A stretch of 64,000 nucleotides of DNA, taken from positions 62,001 through 126,000 of the forward strand of contig NZ_SMTG01000004.1 of NCBI RefSeq assembly GCF_004358165.1. Reading direction: 5' to 3'. The notes beneath the pieces were generated by a model. It was given only the letters and a program-made list of their open reading frames with translations. It did no database searches and was not told the origin of the DNA. This DNA comes from Luteimonas terrae. Its GTDB lineage: Bacteria > Pseudomonadota > Gammaproteobacteria > Xanthomonadales > Xanthomonadaceae. Shown here piece after piece: positions 1-7,967 of the stretch. The position numbers were made by a program, and so were the translations under genes. Each line of letters starts with the position of its first letter. Position 1 is the stretch's first letter.

Positions 1-2
1 CC

Positions 3-929
3 GGGCTGTACGAGCAGGTCAGCGGACAGAGCGTCGACGCGCCGGACTGGCTGCCGTCGGCCGCGCGCGGCGGCGAGCGCATGGAAGCGGCGGCGGAAGT
101 GGTCTCGACGCTCGCGCGCAATCCGGGACTGCTGATCGATGCGGTGGTCGACCCCATCAAGGCCGACTGGCAGGCCGGAAACTATGGCGAAGCCATCGGC
201 CGCGGCGCGACCGAACTGGTGCTGGCCGTCGTCGGCACCAAGGGTGCCGACAAGGCGGCCAAGGGCGCGAAGGCCGCCGATGCGGCCGACACCGCCGCCG
301 ATGCCGCGCGCGTCGCCGAGCGTGCCGACGATGGCGGCGATGCCGGCCGCACCTCCGCACGCGGCGCCGACGACACCGACCTGGCCGATGTCATCGCCGA
401 TGCGCAGACCGATCGCACGATCGGCGGACGTCCGGTGCTGGCGTTCGAATCGATGGACGACTTCAACCTCGCCGCGAATGCCGCGCGTCCCGACACCGTC
501 TACGAATTCGGCAACTATCGCTGGACCACCGACGACCAGGCCCGCGTGATCCGTGCCGAAGGCCGCGTGGACCTGGAACCGGTGGGCCGCAACGATGCCG
601 GCCTGCAGCGCGACATCGGCAACGAAGGCCGCGCGACCGATGTGGGCTTCCACATCATCGCCGACCGTCTCGCCGGCCCGACCAATCGCCTGAACGTCGT
701 GCCGGGCAACGGCAAGCCGATCGGCGATGGACTGCCCAACCTCAACAACGGCGACTACAAGCGTTTCGAGAACGAACTCGCGCGCCTGACCGAGGCCGGG
801 CACGAAGTGGATATGCGGGTGAGCGCCCAATACAATCCGGGCAACACGACCAATCGCCCCGACACCTTCGTTGCGGAATATCGCGTGGACGGCGGCGACT
901 GGATCGACCAGACCTTCCCCAACAAGTGA
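3..929 (+). CDS. Polymorphic toxin, C-terminal part with Endonuclea_NS_2-type nuclease domain (5' end outside window)
   Basis: The frame is already open at the window edge, so only the last 308 residues are visible; the first internal Met is at 81. The visible part has an Ala/Asp-rich pre-toxin linker (about residues 65-140 after the edge), then a nuclease-like tip. That tip has YEFGNYRWTTDDQARV, a DVGFHIIADRLAG segment carrying the likely catalytic His, and NLNNGDYKRFENE with the likely metal-binding Asn. This matches the layout of the DNA/RNA non-specific endonuclease family (as in Bacillus YeeF-type toxins), though the usual GGHLIA reads GFHIIA here. A YezG-like immunity gene starts 12 bases downstream, which supports the toxin call. 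The delivery route (T6SS, contact-dependent or other) cannot be judged because the N-terminus is missing. Confidence 0.75.
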   Translation, partial: GLYEQVSGQSVDAPDWLPSAARGGERMEAAAEVVSTLARNPGLLIDAVVDPIKADWQAGNYGEAIGRGATELVLAVVGTKGADKAAKGAKAADAADTAADAARVAERADDGGDAGRTSARGADDTDLADVIADAQTDRTIGGRPVLAFESMDDFNLAANAARPDTVYEFGNYRWTTDDQARVIRAEGRVDLEPVGRNDAGLQRDIGNEGRATDVGFHIIADRLAGPTNRLNVVPGNGKPIGDGLPNLNNGDYKRFENELARLTEAGHEVDMRVSAQYNPGNTTNRPDTFVAEYRVDGGDWIDQTFPNK

Positions 930-941
930 TGCGACCGCCGA

Positions 942-1370
942 ATGGATGATCTCAATGCCGCCTACGCGGAGACCGTGCGCGAAGTGGCCGCGAGCGTCCG
1001 CGATGTGAACGACGGCGAGTGGGGCAACCGCGACTGGCTGCGACTGGTCGTGGATTTCGAATCCGAGCCCGGCGATGCGCCGCGTACCAGCAGCATCTCG
1101 TTCGCGATCGCACGCGAAGGCGACGGTCCGCTGGAAAAGGTCTCGTTCCGCCTGTCGCCGGCAGCCAAGGCCGGCTTCGCACAGATCGGTCGCATCATGC
1201 AGGCGCAGAAAGGCCAGAGCTGGAGCACCAGCACGCTGGTGGTCGAGCGCGACGGGCGTTACGACTTCCAGTTCGCCTACACCGCGCCCTACCGCCTGTC
1301 GGGCAATCTCAACGACACGCGCTATCGCGATTATCTCGAGCGCTACAAGGCCGAAACGGGCGCGCCCTGA
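942..1370 (+). CDS. YezG-like (DUF600) immunity protein
   Basis: A 142-residue cytoplasmic protein without signal peptide or membrane segment, starting 12 bases after the toxin stop. It contains a hydrophobic beta-strand core (WLRLVVDFES), a Ser-rich middle and a C-terminal part GRYDFQFAYTAPYRL that resembles the KFKIDYDYED-type segment of YezG immunity proteins. YezG proteins neutralise YeeF-type toxins whose tips belong to the same nuclease family seen in the upstream gene, so family match and gene order support each other. Inferred role: binds and blocks the nuclease tip in producing and sister cells. The assignment is from remembered family features, not a search. Confidence 0.7.
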   Translation: MDDLNAAYAETVREVAASVRDVNDGEWGNRDWLRLVVDFESEPGDAPRTSSISFAIAREGDGPLEKVSFRLSPAAKAGFAQIGRIMQAQKGQSWSTSTLVVERDGRYDFQFAYTAPYRLSGNLNDTRYRDYLERYKAETGAP

Positions 1371-1392
1371 TCGCGGTTTGCATGTGCCAGGC

Positions 1393-1420
1393 GATGGGCT
1401 TCGCTGCGCGCGACCCATCC
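1393..1420. repeat. Short dispersed palindromic repeat, copy 1
   Basis: GATGGG-CTTCGCTGCGCGCG-ACCCATCC can form a GATGGGT/ACCCATC-type hairpin. It matches 24 of 28 positions with the copy at 41224-41251. It lies in the 122-base gap after the immunity gene. It is a REP-type intergenic repeat with no coding signal. Confidence 0.6.
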
Positions 1421-1492
1421 CACGCAACTGCAAAGCACGATACCGACCGCAGGACGGGAGCGCGTAGCGACACCCGTCGCGCCGTATCCGGA

Positions 1493-1888
1493 TCAGACGC
1501 GCGGCGGCTCCGGCCGCAACCACAGCCATGTCGCCACAACGGCCATGCACGCGATCGGCAAGGCGGTCATCCACCAGCGATGCGCCGTAATCAACAGCAT
1601 CAGGGCGAGCAGAATGAGCGCGCAGGCGGCCATGGTCATGGTCGCCATCCACTTCGCGCGACGGCTGACTGCGCCGTGTGCCTGCCAGTCGCGGATCGAT
1701 GGACCGAATCGCGGATGCTCGAGCAGCCAGCGATGCAGCCGATCCGAGCCGCGCGCCGCGGCCCAGGCGGCGATCAGCACGAACACCGTCGTCGGCATGC
1801 CCGGCACGAATACGCCCACGATGCCCAGACCGAGGCTGGCATAGGCCAGCAGCCACCAGGCCCAGCGGAAGCGCGTGCGACGTTGCAT
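1493..1888 (-). CDS. DUF454 (YbaN-like) inner membrane protein
   Basis: A 131-residue protein with N-terminal basic residues, a first hydrophobic hairpin (WWLLAYASLGLGIVGVFVPGMPTTVFVLIAAW), an amphipathic middle (HPRFGPSIRDWQ) and a second hairpin near the C-terminus, giving about four membrane segments. The GxxGxxxPGxPTTxF motif followed by HPxxGPxIxDW is characteristic of the DUF454/YbaN family, whose function is unknown. I chose the ATG at 1888 rather than the longer frame because homologous sequence begins with the basic MQRRTRF segment. It sits alone between repeats and is convergent with the toxin-immunity pair. Confidence 0.85.
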   Translation of the reverse strand: MQRRTRFRWAWWLLAYASLGLGIVGVFVPGMPTTVFVLIAAWAAARGSDRLHRWLLEHPRFGPSIRDWQAHGAVSRRAKWMATMTMAACALILLALMLLITAHRWWMTALPIACMAVVATWLWLRPEPPRV

Positions 1889-1960
1889 GGCGCGCATTCT
1901 ATGCGGTGGCGCTGCATGCACCGGTTCAGAGCAAGCCAAGCGATGTCCGACGCTCTTGAG

Positions 1961-2111
1961 CCCTCCCCCGCTCGCGGGGGAGGGTTGGGTGTGGGCGACG
2001 CTCGGGTCGCACGCAGAAGGGCATCGCGCGACCAGCGATGTCCTGAGATCGTTCTTCAGGAGGCCTGACGGTTCGCCCCCATCCCGACCTTCCCCCGCTT
2101 GCGGGGGAAGG
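1961..2111. repeat. Composite inverted repeat element with two GC hairpins, copy 1
   Basis: Two opposed hairpins, CCCTCCCCCGC/GCGGGGGAGGG at 1961-1984 and CCTTCCCCCGC/GCGGGGGAAGG at 2088-2111, bracket about 100 bases. Inward of them lie GGGTTGGGTGTGGGC (from 1982) and TTCGCCCCCATCCC (2072-2085). The same two inner motifs recur in opposite orientation at 18103-18116 and near 18192-18208, so this is one copy of a dispersed intergenic element. The whole 1889-2124 gap holds nothing else I can support. Confidence 0.65.
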
Positions 2112-2124
2112 AGAAGATCACGGG

Positions 2125-2715
2125 TTATTCGATGCTGCGCGCATCCGGCACGCGCGCCGGGTCGGCCGCGGACTGCGGCACGCGACGGATCTTGGAGAGG
2201 TCGTAGCCCAGGTCCTGGATGCGCTGCATGTGCGCGGCGTAGTCCGCTTCGGGAATCGACGGCGTGCGGGCCATCAGCCAGACGTAATCGCGCTTGCTGC
2301 GGCCGACGATGGTCTGCTGGTAGTCGTCGTCGACGTAGACGATCACGTACTCGGCCTTGATCGGCCAGACGAACTGCATGCCCCAGATCGCGTTGCCGGT
2401 GTCCTCGCGGACGGTGCCGGTGGGATGCAGGGTCTTGATCTCCTCGTCGAAGCCCCCGTCGCGGTAGCGGAAGGTCGTGTCGACCTTGCCGTCGTCGCGC
2501 AGGGTATAGGTCTCGACCGAGTCGTAGGCCTCCTTCTCGAGGCGCGTCGGGATCTGCGCGATGACGTACCAGTCGCCCATGAAGCGTGCGACGTCGACGT
2601 GGTCGACCGGGGGAATCTGTTCCTTCACGTTGCCGCCTCCACAGGCCGCGAGCATGCCGGTGGCGATGCCCGCGAGGATCAGGCCGGCGGCGAAGCGCCG
2701 GTTCGGGGTTGCCAT
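2125..2715 (-). CDS. blc: Bacterial lipocalin lipoprotein (Blc-like)
   Basis: A 196-residue protein with a signal peptide ending in the lipobox LAAC (Cys about residue 25), so it should be lipidated and outer-membrane anchored. The mature part carries the lipocalin N-terminal signature around FMGDWYVIAQIPT. It also has the strands ETYTLRDDGKVDTTFRYR and EYVIVYVDDDYQQTIVGRSKRDYVWLMAR, followed by the C-terminal helix typical of Blc/VlpA. Lipocalins of this type bind fatty acids or lysophospholipids. It is the last gene of the lipid-modification block, 36 bases after the methyltransferase gene at 2752, so it probably handles lipids released or altered by that pathway. Family assignment is strong; the pathway link is inferred from position. 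Confidence 0.9.
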   Translation of the reverse strand: MATPNRRFAAGLILAGIATGMLAACGGGNVKEQIPPVDHVDVARFMGDWYVIAQIPTRLEKEAYDSVETYTLRDDGKVDTTFRYRDGGFDEEIKTLHPTGTVREDTGNAIWGMQFVWPIKAEYVIVYVDDDYQQTIVGRSKRDYVWLMARTPSIPEADYAAHMQRIQDLGYDLSKIRRVPQSAADPARVPDARSIE

Positions 2716-2751
2716 CTCACACCTCCTGTCGTGACCGCACCGTCGCCGCCC

Positions 2752-3828
2752 TCAGGCGGCGCGTGCGAACCGGTAATGGGCGACCAGCCACTGCTGGCCG
2801 TGCTCGTAACCGAACAGTTCCGCACACGACATCCAGAACATCCGCCAGCGCTGGAACCACAACTTCGCGCCTTCGGCCCCATAGGCCTGCTCCAGCACGC
2901 GCATCACCGCATCGCGGTTGCGGTCCTGGTTGGCGAGCCAGTGATTGGAGGTCTTCTCGTAATGCGTGCCATCGAGCAGCCAGCGCTGCTCGATGCCCAG
3001 GTCGCGTGTCTGGAAATGCAGCAGCGTGTCGGCCGCGGGCATCAGGCCGCCGGTGAAGAAGTGGCGACCCATCCAGTTGTCTTCGCCGGCGGTCTCGAAG
3101 GGGTACATCAACGTGCGGTGCGCGAAGATGTGCACGAACAGCTTGCCGCCCGGCCGCAGCCACGTGCCGATGCGCGACATCAGGATCTGGTAATTGCGCA
3201 TGTGCTCGAACATCTCGATCGACACCACGCGGTCGAAGGCGTCGCTGTCGAGCTCCAGCCGGTTCACGTCGCAGGTGACCACGCGCACGTTGTCCAGCCC
3301 GCGCGCCTTGCATTGCGCCTCGATGTGCAGGCGCTGCGGTCGCGAGTTCGAGACGGCCGTGATGCGCGCCTTGGGAAAGTGCTCGGCCATCCACAGCGTC
3401 AGCGAGCCCCAGCCGCAGCCCAGCTCGAGAATGTCCTGGCCGTCGGCCAGCTCGGCGCGCTGGCCGTAGAGCGCCAGCATCGCCGCCTCGGCTTCATCCA
3501 GCGTCTCGGTGCCGGTGGGGTAGTAACAGCTCGAGTACTTGTAGCGCTTGCCCAGGCACAGCGCGAAGAATTCGGGCGGCAGCTCGTAGTGCTGGCTGTT
3601 GGCCGCGTCGGTGTGGATGGCCACGGCACTGGTGCGCAACGCATCGAGCAGCGCGCTGAAACGCTGCGACTGCGCTTCGAGCCCGCCCGTGCCCTCTTCC
3701 GACAGGCGTTGCGCGCACAGGCGGCGGATGCCCAGGCGCAACGCGGCATCGGGCACCAGGCCGCGTTCGGCCAGGCCGAGCAGGCCGGGCGCTGCGCTGT
3801 CGCGTTCGAGTTCGGTCACTGCGTTCAT
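2752..3828 (-). CDS. CFA-synthase-family (coclaurine N-methyltransferase-like) SAM methyltransferase
   Basis: 358 residues, ATG at 3828 overlapping the stop of the DUF1295 gene by four bases (ATGA). It has the SAM-binding motif ILELGCGWGSLTLWMAEH, then VVSIEMFEHM. The C-terminal half, with VHIFAHRTLMYPFE, DNWMGRHFFTGGLMP and CAELFGYEHGQQW, is typical of the CFA-family branch that includes plant coclaurine N-methyltransferase. It is clearly unlike the second CFA-like protein encoded at 4613. The product of this branch in bacteria is not established, so cyclopropanation should not be assumed. It may methylate an unsaturated acyl chain or another lipid. A continuous open frame extends upstream to 4635 but is only read-through across the DUF1295 gene. 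Confidence 0.85.
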   Translation of the reverse strand: MNAVTELERDSAAPGLLGLAERGLVPDAALRLGIRRLCAQRLSEEGTGGLEAQSQRFSALLDALRTSAVAIHTDAANSQHYELPPEFFALCLGKRYKYSSCYYPTGTETLDEAEAAMLALYGQRAELADGQDILELGCGWGSLTLWMAEHFPKARITAVSNSRPQRLHIEAQCKARGLDNVRVVTCDVNRLELDSDAFDRVVSIEMFEHMRNYQILMSRIGTWLRPGGKLFVHIFAHRTLMYPFETAGEDNWMGRHFFTGGLMPAADTLLHFQTRDLGIEQRWLLDGTHYEKTSNHWLANQDRNRDAVMRVLEQAYGAEGAKLWFQRWRMFWMSCAELFGYEHGQQWLVAHYRFARAA

Positions 3829-4616
3829 GCGGAGGATCCTGGATCGTCGGATTTGGGGAACCACGGAAACAGCATCGGCGTGCTGCGCTGGTAGGCGCGG
3901 TAGTCCTCGCCGCGCGAGCGCAGCGCCTGCTGCTCGGTGTAGGGAATGCCGCTGACGTAGCGCAGGAACAGGTACATCACCACCGGCCCGGCCAGCGACA
4001 GCCACCACAGCGGCGAACCGGCGGCGAGCACCACGTAGGTCAGCCAGTGCAGCCACTCGAAGAAGTAGTTCGGATGCCGCGAATAGCGCCAGAAGCCCTC
4101 GCGGCAGGTCCTGCCCTTGTTGGCCGGATCGGCGCGGAAGTCGGCGAGCTGGCGATCGGCCACCGCTTCGCCCCCGACACTGATCAGCCAGACCACGATC
4201 GCGGCCAGCAGTCCCAGCGACGACACCGGATTGGCCGCCACCGCGACGAAGGGCACGGCGAACAGCACGATCAGCAGGGCTTGCGCCTGGAAGAACAGGA
4301 AGAACTTCGCCTGGTCGCCGTTCCAGTGGTCCCGCAGGTAGGCGTAGCGCCCGTCCTCGTCCTCGCCGCGCACCCGCTTCCATAGATGCGTTGCCAGTCG
4401 CAGGCCCCACAGGCCACCGAGCACCGCGAGCAGGATGCGCGGCAGCGGCGCGCCGTCGCCGAGCAGCGCGACCAGCATCGCCGCGCCGCCGACGCCGCAG
4501 GCCCAGACCACATCGACGATGCCGGCGTTGTCGCGCGTCTTCTGCCAGCGCCAGGCCGCGGTCATCGCGATCGCCGCCAGCAGCCAGACCAGCAGCAGAC
4601 TCCAGAACGGACTCAT
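3825..4616 (-). CDS. DUF1295 (steroid 5-alpha-reductase-like) membrane protein
   Basis: 263 residues with about six to seven hydrophobic segments. The C-terminal signature (CREGFWRYSRHPNYFFEWLHW, then PMLFPWFPKS near the end) is typical of DUF1295 proteins related to 3-oxo-5-alpha-steroid 4-dehydrogenases and isoprenylcysteine methyltransferases. Family members are integral membrane reductases or methyltransferases of unknown substrate. Here the gene is locked between two CFA-family methyltransferases by ATGA overlaps on both sides, which implies coupled translation. A role in reducing or modifying the same membrane lipid is inferred from this position. Confidence 0.85.
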   Translation of the reverse strand: MSPFWSLLLVWLLAAIAMTAAWRWQKTRDNAGIVDVVWACGVGGAAMLVALLGDGAPLPRILLAVLGGLWGLRLATHLWKRVRGEDEDGRYAYLRDHWNGDQAKFFLFFQAQALLIVLFAVPFVAVAANPVSSLGLLAAIVVWLISVGGEAVADRQLADFRADPANKGRTCREGFWRYSRHPNYFFEWLHWLTYVVLAAGSPLWWLSLAGPVVMYLFLRYVSGIPYTEQQALRSRGEDYRAYQRSTPMLFPWFPKSDDPGSSA

Positions 4617-5857
4617 GACGCGCGCATCCGCACATGCCCGGGTTTACCGAACACCAGGTGCGACACGCCGATCGAACGCTCCCGGAAACCGCCTTCGCAA
4701 TAGGCGAGGTAGAACTCCCACATGCGCTCGAAGCGCCGGTCGAAGCCCTGTCGGCGCACCTCGGTCAACTGCGCGAGGAAACGCTCGCGCCAGATCCGCA
4801 GCGTGCGTGCATAGGACGGCCCGAAGTCGTCCTGCTGCAGCAGCTGCAGATCGCTGGCCGCCGTCTTGGCCTGCAGCATCGCCGTGATCGACGGGATGAA
4901 GCTGCCGGGGAAGATGAAGCGCTTGATGAAGTCCACCGAATCACGCGCCTGCACGTAGCGGTGGTCCTCGATGGTGATCGCCTGCACCAGCGCGATGCCG
5001 TCGGGCGCGAGCAGACTGCCGAGCTTGCCGAAGTAGGTCTCCAGATACTGCGCGCCGATCGCCTCGATCATCTCGATCGACACCAGCTTGTCGTAGGTGC
5101 CTTCGAGGTCGCGGTAGTCCTGCAGCAGCAGGGTCACGCGATCCTGCAGGCCGGCCTGGGCGATGCGCGCACTCGCCAGCGCATGCTGTTCGCGCGAGAT
5201 CGTGGTCGTGGTGACGTGGCAGCCGTAATGCCGGGCGGCATGCAGTGCGAAGCCGCCCCAGCCGGTGCCGATCTCGACCACCCGGTCGCCCGGACGCAAG
5301 GCCAGCAGTTCGCAGATGCGGTCAAGCTTGCGTGTGGAGGCGACTTCAAGGCTCTCCTCGTCGCGCTCGAACAGCGCGGACGAGTACATGAGGTCCGGGG
5401 ACAGGAACAGCGAGAAGAAATCGTTGCCGAGGTCGTAGTGCGCGGCGATGTTGCGGCGGCTGCCGTCGCGCGTGTTTCTGCGCAACGCATTCCAGCCGCG
5501 CATCGCCCACCCGCCGACCCGCGCCACGCCCGTCTCCATGCCGTCGAGCAGATCGCGGTTGCGCACCAGCAGACGCACAAGGCCGACGAGGTCGTCGCAC
5601 TCCCAGTATCCGTCCATGTAGGCCTCGCCCGCGCCGACGCTGCCGTTCGCCGCGACCAGCCGGTAGAAGGCGCCGTCGCGCACACGCACGTGGACCGGGC
5701 GGACCTGCGGATCGCCGAACATCTCGACGCCCTGCGCGTCCTCCAACTGCAACGCGCCGCCGCGCAGCTGCGCGAACTGCGCGACCAGCCGACCGCGCAG
5801 CAGCCGCTCCAGCGGGCCGAAGGCGCGCTGCACCGCATGTGCGGCGATCTGGTTCAT
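4613..5857 (-). CDS. Cyclopropane-fatty-acyl-phospholipid synthase-like methyltransferase
   Basis: 414 residues. An N-terminal substrate-handling domain (about 1-130, with YMDGYWECDDLVGLVRL) is followed by the SAM domain with VVEIGTGWGGFALHAARHYG and SIEMIEAIG. The C-terminal YLAYCEGGFRERSIG corresponds to the CFA synthase Cys region. The His that in E. coli CFA synthase follows LFLL (bicarbonate ligand, HTI) is replaced by Gln (LVQAITI) here; the preceding acidic motif reads MIEAIG rather than MFEHVG. This subtype is common beside DUF1365 and FAD-oxidase genes and may not make plain cyclopropanes. It overlaps DUF1365 upstream and DUF1295 downstream by four bases each. Start at 5857 is set by the overlap and by homology. 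Confidence 0.88.
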   Translation of the reverse strand: MNQIAAHAVQRAFGPLERLLRGRLVAQFAQLRGGALQLEDAQGVEMFGDPQVRPVHVRVRDGAFYRLVAANGSVGAGEAYMDGYWECDDLVGLVRLLVRNRDLLDGMETGVARVGGWAMRGWNALRRNTRDGSRRNIAAHYDLGNDFFSLFLSPDLMYSSALFERDEESLEVASTRKLDRICELLALRPGDRVVEIGTGWGGFALHAARHYGCHVTTTTISREQHALASARIAQAGLQDRVTLLLQDYRDLEGTYDKLVSIEMIEAIGAQYLETYFGKLGSLLAPDGIALVQAITIEDHRYVQARDSVDFIKRFIFPGSFIPSITAMLQAKTAASDLQLLQQDDFGPSYARTLRIWRERFLAQLTEVRRQGFDRRFERMWEFYLAYCEGGFRERSIGVSHLVFGKPGHVRMRAS

Positions 5858-6672
5858 CGGGAAGGCTCCTGTTCGGCGACGCCCGGAGGGCGTGGATGGT
5901 CGTGGACCGGATTGCGTTTGAGCCACAGGCGCAGTGCCTGCCAGTGGATCGCGGCCACGACCTGTGCGGTCATCGCCGGATAGCGCCACAACACGCGCGC
6001 CAGTGACACGGCGCCCAAGGGTCGCCGTTGCAGCGTCATGGTGGCGTCGAATTCGCGCACGCCCTCGCGCAGGACATCCATGTGCACGTGCAGATCCTCG
6101 ACCGGCGGCGTCAGGCGCCAGCGGTAGCCGTGGTCCATGGCCATGAACGGCGAGACGTGGAAGCGTTTGTCGAAGTCCCATTGCAGCGCACGCCCGTGAC
6201 GCTCGGCGTCGGCGGCCGGCAGGACGTAGGCGTGGCGCTCTTTCCAGGGCGTGTTGGTGATCTCGGCGACGATGCAGTCGAGCGTCGTACCGTCGGCCTG
6301 GTAGCAGTAGTAGAAGCTCACCGGATTGAAGACGAACCCGAAGTAGCGCAGATGCGTCAGCAGCCGGATCGGCCCCTCGGGCGCGCGCCCGAGTGCGGCC
6401 TGCACGCGCGCACGCACGGCGTCGATCAGCGGCAGCTCCGGCGGGCCCAGATAATCCTCACGGCGGAAGCGCGCGAGCGCCGGACGTCGGCTCGACCACA
6501 ACCAGCGCCCGTCGAAGACGTGGTCGAGCTCGTCGAGATCCAGCCACAGCTGCGCCACGCGATACTCGAATGCGTGCGGCACCGGCCGGTGCCGGCGATG
6601 GCGCACGACGCCCTCGTAGACCGCGCTGTGCAGCGGCGCGGGGACGGGATCGCGTGCGCGCGACGTGGTCAT
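5854..6672 (-). CDS. DUF1365 family protein
   Basis: 272 residues, soluble, with the family hallmarks LHSAVYEGVVRHRR at the N-terminus, LLTHLRYFGFVFNPVSFYYCY, AEITNTPWKERHAYVL and FDKRFHVSPFMAMDHGYRW. DUF1365 has no assigned activity but occurs almost always beside an FAD-dependent oxidase and a CFA-like methyltransferase, as here. That arrangement is known from sigma-factor-controlled lipid stress loci in other proteobacteria. ATG at 6672 overlaps the FAD oxidase stop, and its own stop overlaps the CFA start. Probably a cytoplasmic partner in acyl-chain modification; this is inference. Confidence 0.88.
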   Translation of the reverse strand: MTTSRARDPVPAPLHSAVYEGVVRHRRHRPVPHAFEYRVAQLWLDLDELDHVFDGRWLWSSRRPALARFRREDYLGPPELPLIDAVRARVQAALGRAPEGPIRLLTHLRYFGFVFNPVSFYYCYQADGTTLDCIVAEITNTPWKERHAYVLPAADAERHGRALQWDFDKRFHVSPFMAMDHGYRWRLTPPVEDLHVHMDVLREGVREFDATMTLQRRPLGAVSLARVLWRYPAMTAQVVAAIHWQALRLWLKRNPVHDHPRPPGVAEQEPSR

Positions 6673-7967
6673 GCCGCGCTCGCCACCGCAGGCGACGTGG
6701 CCGCCATGCCGGCTGCCGCCAGCGGCCCGAGCCCGAACGCGCGTGCGACCTGCGCCGCGCTGCGGATGCCGTCCTCGTGGAAGCCCCAGCCCCAGTAGGC
6801 GCCGGCGAACCAGGTCCGCCGCGTGCCCTGGATCTCCCCGCGCCGCGTCTGCGCGGCGACCATGGCCGCGTCGTACACCGGGTGCGCGTAGCGCATGCGC
6901 GCGATCACGCGCGCCGGGTCGATCGCCTCGCTGCGGTTGAGGGTCACGACCAGCGGCTCGGGACTGTCGAGGCCCTGCAGCAGGTCCATGCAGTAACTGA
7001 CCGTGCACGCCTCGCCGGGCATTGCCGGCACATGCGCATTCCACGCCGCCCAGGCCTTGCGGTCGCGTGGCAGCAGACGGGCGTCGGTATGCAGCACGGT
7101 GTCGTTGTGCTGGTAGCGGATCGCGCCCAGCACCTCGCGTTCGGCAACGTCGGCATCGTCGAGCAACGCCAGCGCCTGGTCGCTGTGGCAGGCCATGACG
7201 ACCTGGTCGAAGCGCTCGCTGCCGCCTGCCGTCGCGATCTGCACACCCGCCGCATCGCGGCGCACCGACAGCACCGGACAACCCACGCGCTCGCCCACCG
7301 ACCAGCGCGCGCGCAGGGCATCGATGTAGCGCGACGACCCGCCACGCACCACCCGCCACTCCGGTCGCCCGGTGAGTTGCAGCATGTGGTGGTTGGCCAT
7401 GAACTGGACGAGATAGCGCGCCGGGAAGTCGAGAATCCGCGTGGCCGGCGACGACCACAGCGCCGACGCCATCGGTACCAGATGCAGATCGCGGAAGGTG
7501 GCGCCGTAGCCGTTGGCCTGCAGGTACGCGCCGAGCGTCGGCCCGGCGTCGTCGCTCTCGAGCAGGGCCGGCGCCTCGCGGTAGAAGCGCCGCAGGTCGC
7601 GCAACATGCTCCAGAAGCGCGGCGACAGCAGGTTGCGGCGCTGGCAGAACAGCGTGTCCAGCGAGGTCGCGTTGTATTCGAGGCCGCTGGCGGCGTCGTG
7701 CACCGAAAAGCTCATCGTCGTCGGCTGCGACTCCACGCCGAGCGCGGCGAACAACCCGCTCAACAAGGGATAGTGCTGCGGGTTGAAGACGATGAAGCCG
7801 GTGTCGACCTGCAGCTCGCGGCCGCCGATCCGCACCGCGTGCGTATGCGTGTGGCCGCCCAGCCGCGTGTCGGCCTCGAACAGCGTCACGTCGTGGCGAT
7901 GCGACAGCCACCACGCACTGGCGAGGCCGGCGATCCCCGAACCGACGACGGCGATGCGCTGGCTCAT
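6669..7967 (-). CDS. FAD-dependent oxidoreductase (NAD(P)/FAD-binding, amine-oxidase-like)
   Basis: 432 residues with an N-terminal dinucleotide-binding fold IAVVGSGIAGLASAWWL, the second acidic strand LFEADTRLGGH and a C-terminal FAD segment GAYWGWGFHEDGIRSA. Middle signatures NPQHYPLLSGLFAALGV and YQHNDTVLHTD place it in the family usually found with DUF1365 and CFA-like enzymes. Relatives are annotated as amine oxidases, but the genomic context suggests oxidation or desaturation of a lipid chain. A comparison with the oxygen-dependent furan-fatty-acid enzymes of Rhodobacter is worth making. Four-base overlaps tie it to the desaturase upstream and DUF1365 downstream. Confidence 0.87.
   Translation of the reverse strand: MSQRIAVVGSGIAGLASAWWLSHRHDVTLFEADTRLGGHTHTHAVRIGGRELQVDTGFIVFNPQHYPLLSGLFAALGVESQPTTMSFSVHDAASGLEYNATSLDTLFCQRRNLLSPRFWSMLRDLRRFYREAPALLESDDAGPTLGAYLQANGYGATFRDLHLVPMASALWSSPATRILDFPARYLVQFMANHHMLQLTGRPEWRVVRGGSSRYIDALRARWSVGERVGCPVLSVRRDAAGVQIATAGGSERFDQVVMACHSDQALALLDDADVAEREVLGAIRYQHNDTVLHTDARLLPRDRKAWAAWNAHVPAMPGEACTVSYCMDLLQGLDSPEPLVVTLNRSEAIDPARVIARMRYAHPVYDAAMVAAQTRRGEIQGTRRTWFAGAYWGWGFHEDGIRSAAQVARAFGLGPLAAAGMAATSPAVASAA

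Noticed and set aside
2230-3894. Long plus-strand open frame (over 550 codons) across the lipocalin and methyltransferase genes
   Set aside because: It is antisense to two well-supported genes; composition is Ala/Arg/Val/His-rich as expected from GC-rich complement, with no motif or ribosome site.
2752-4635. Possible fusion of DUF1295 with the methyltransferase in one 627-codon frame
   Set aside because: The upstream part of this frame is out of register with the DUF1295 sequence. The real start at 3828 has the ATGA overlap and a family-like N-terminus.
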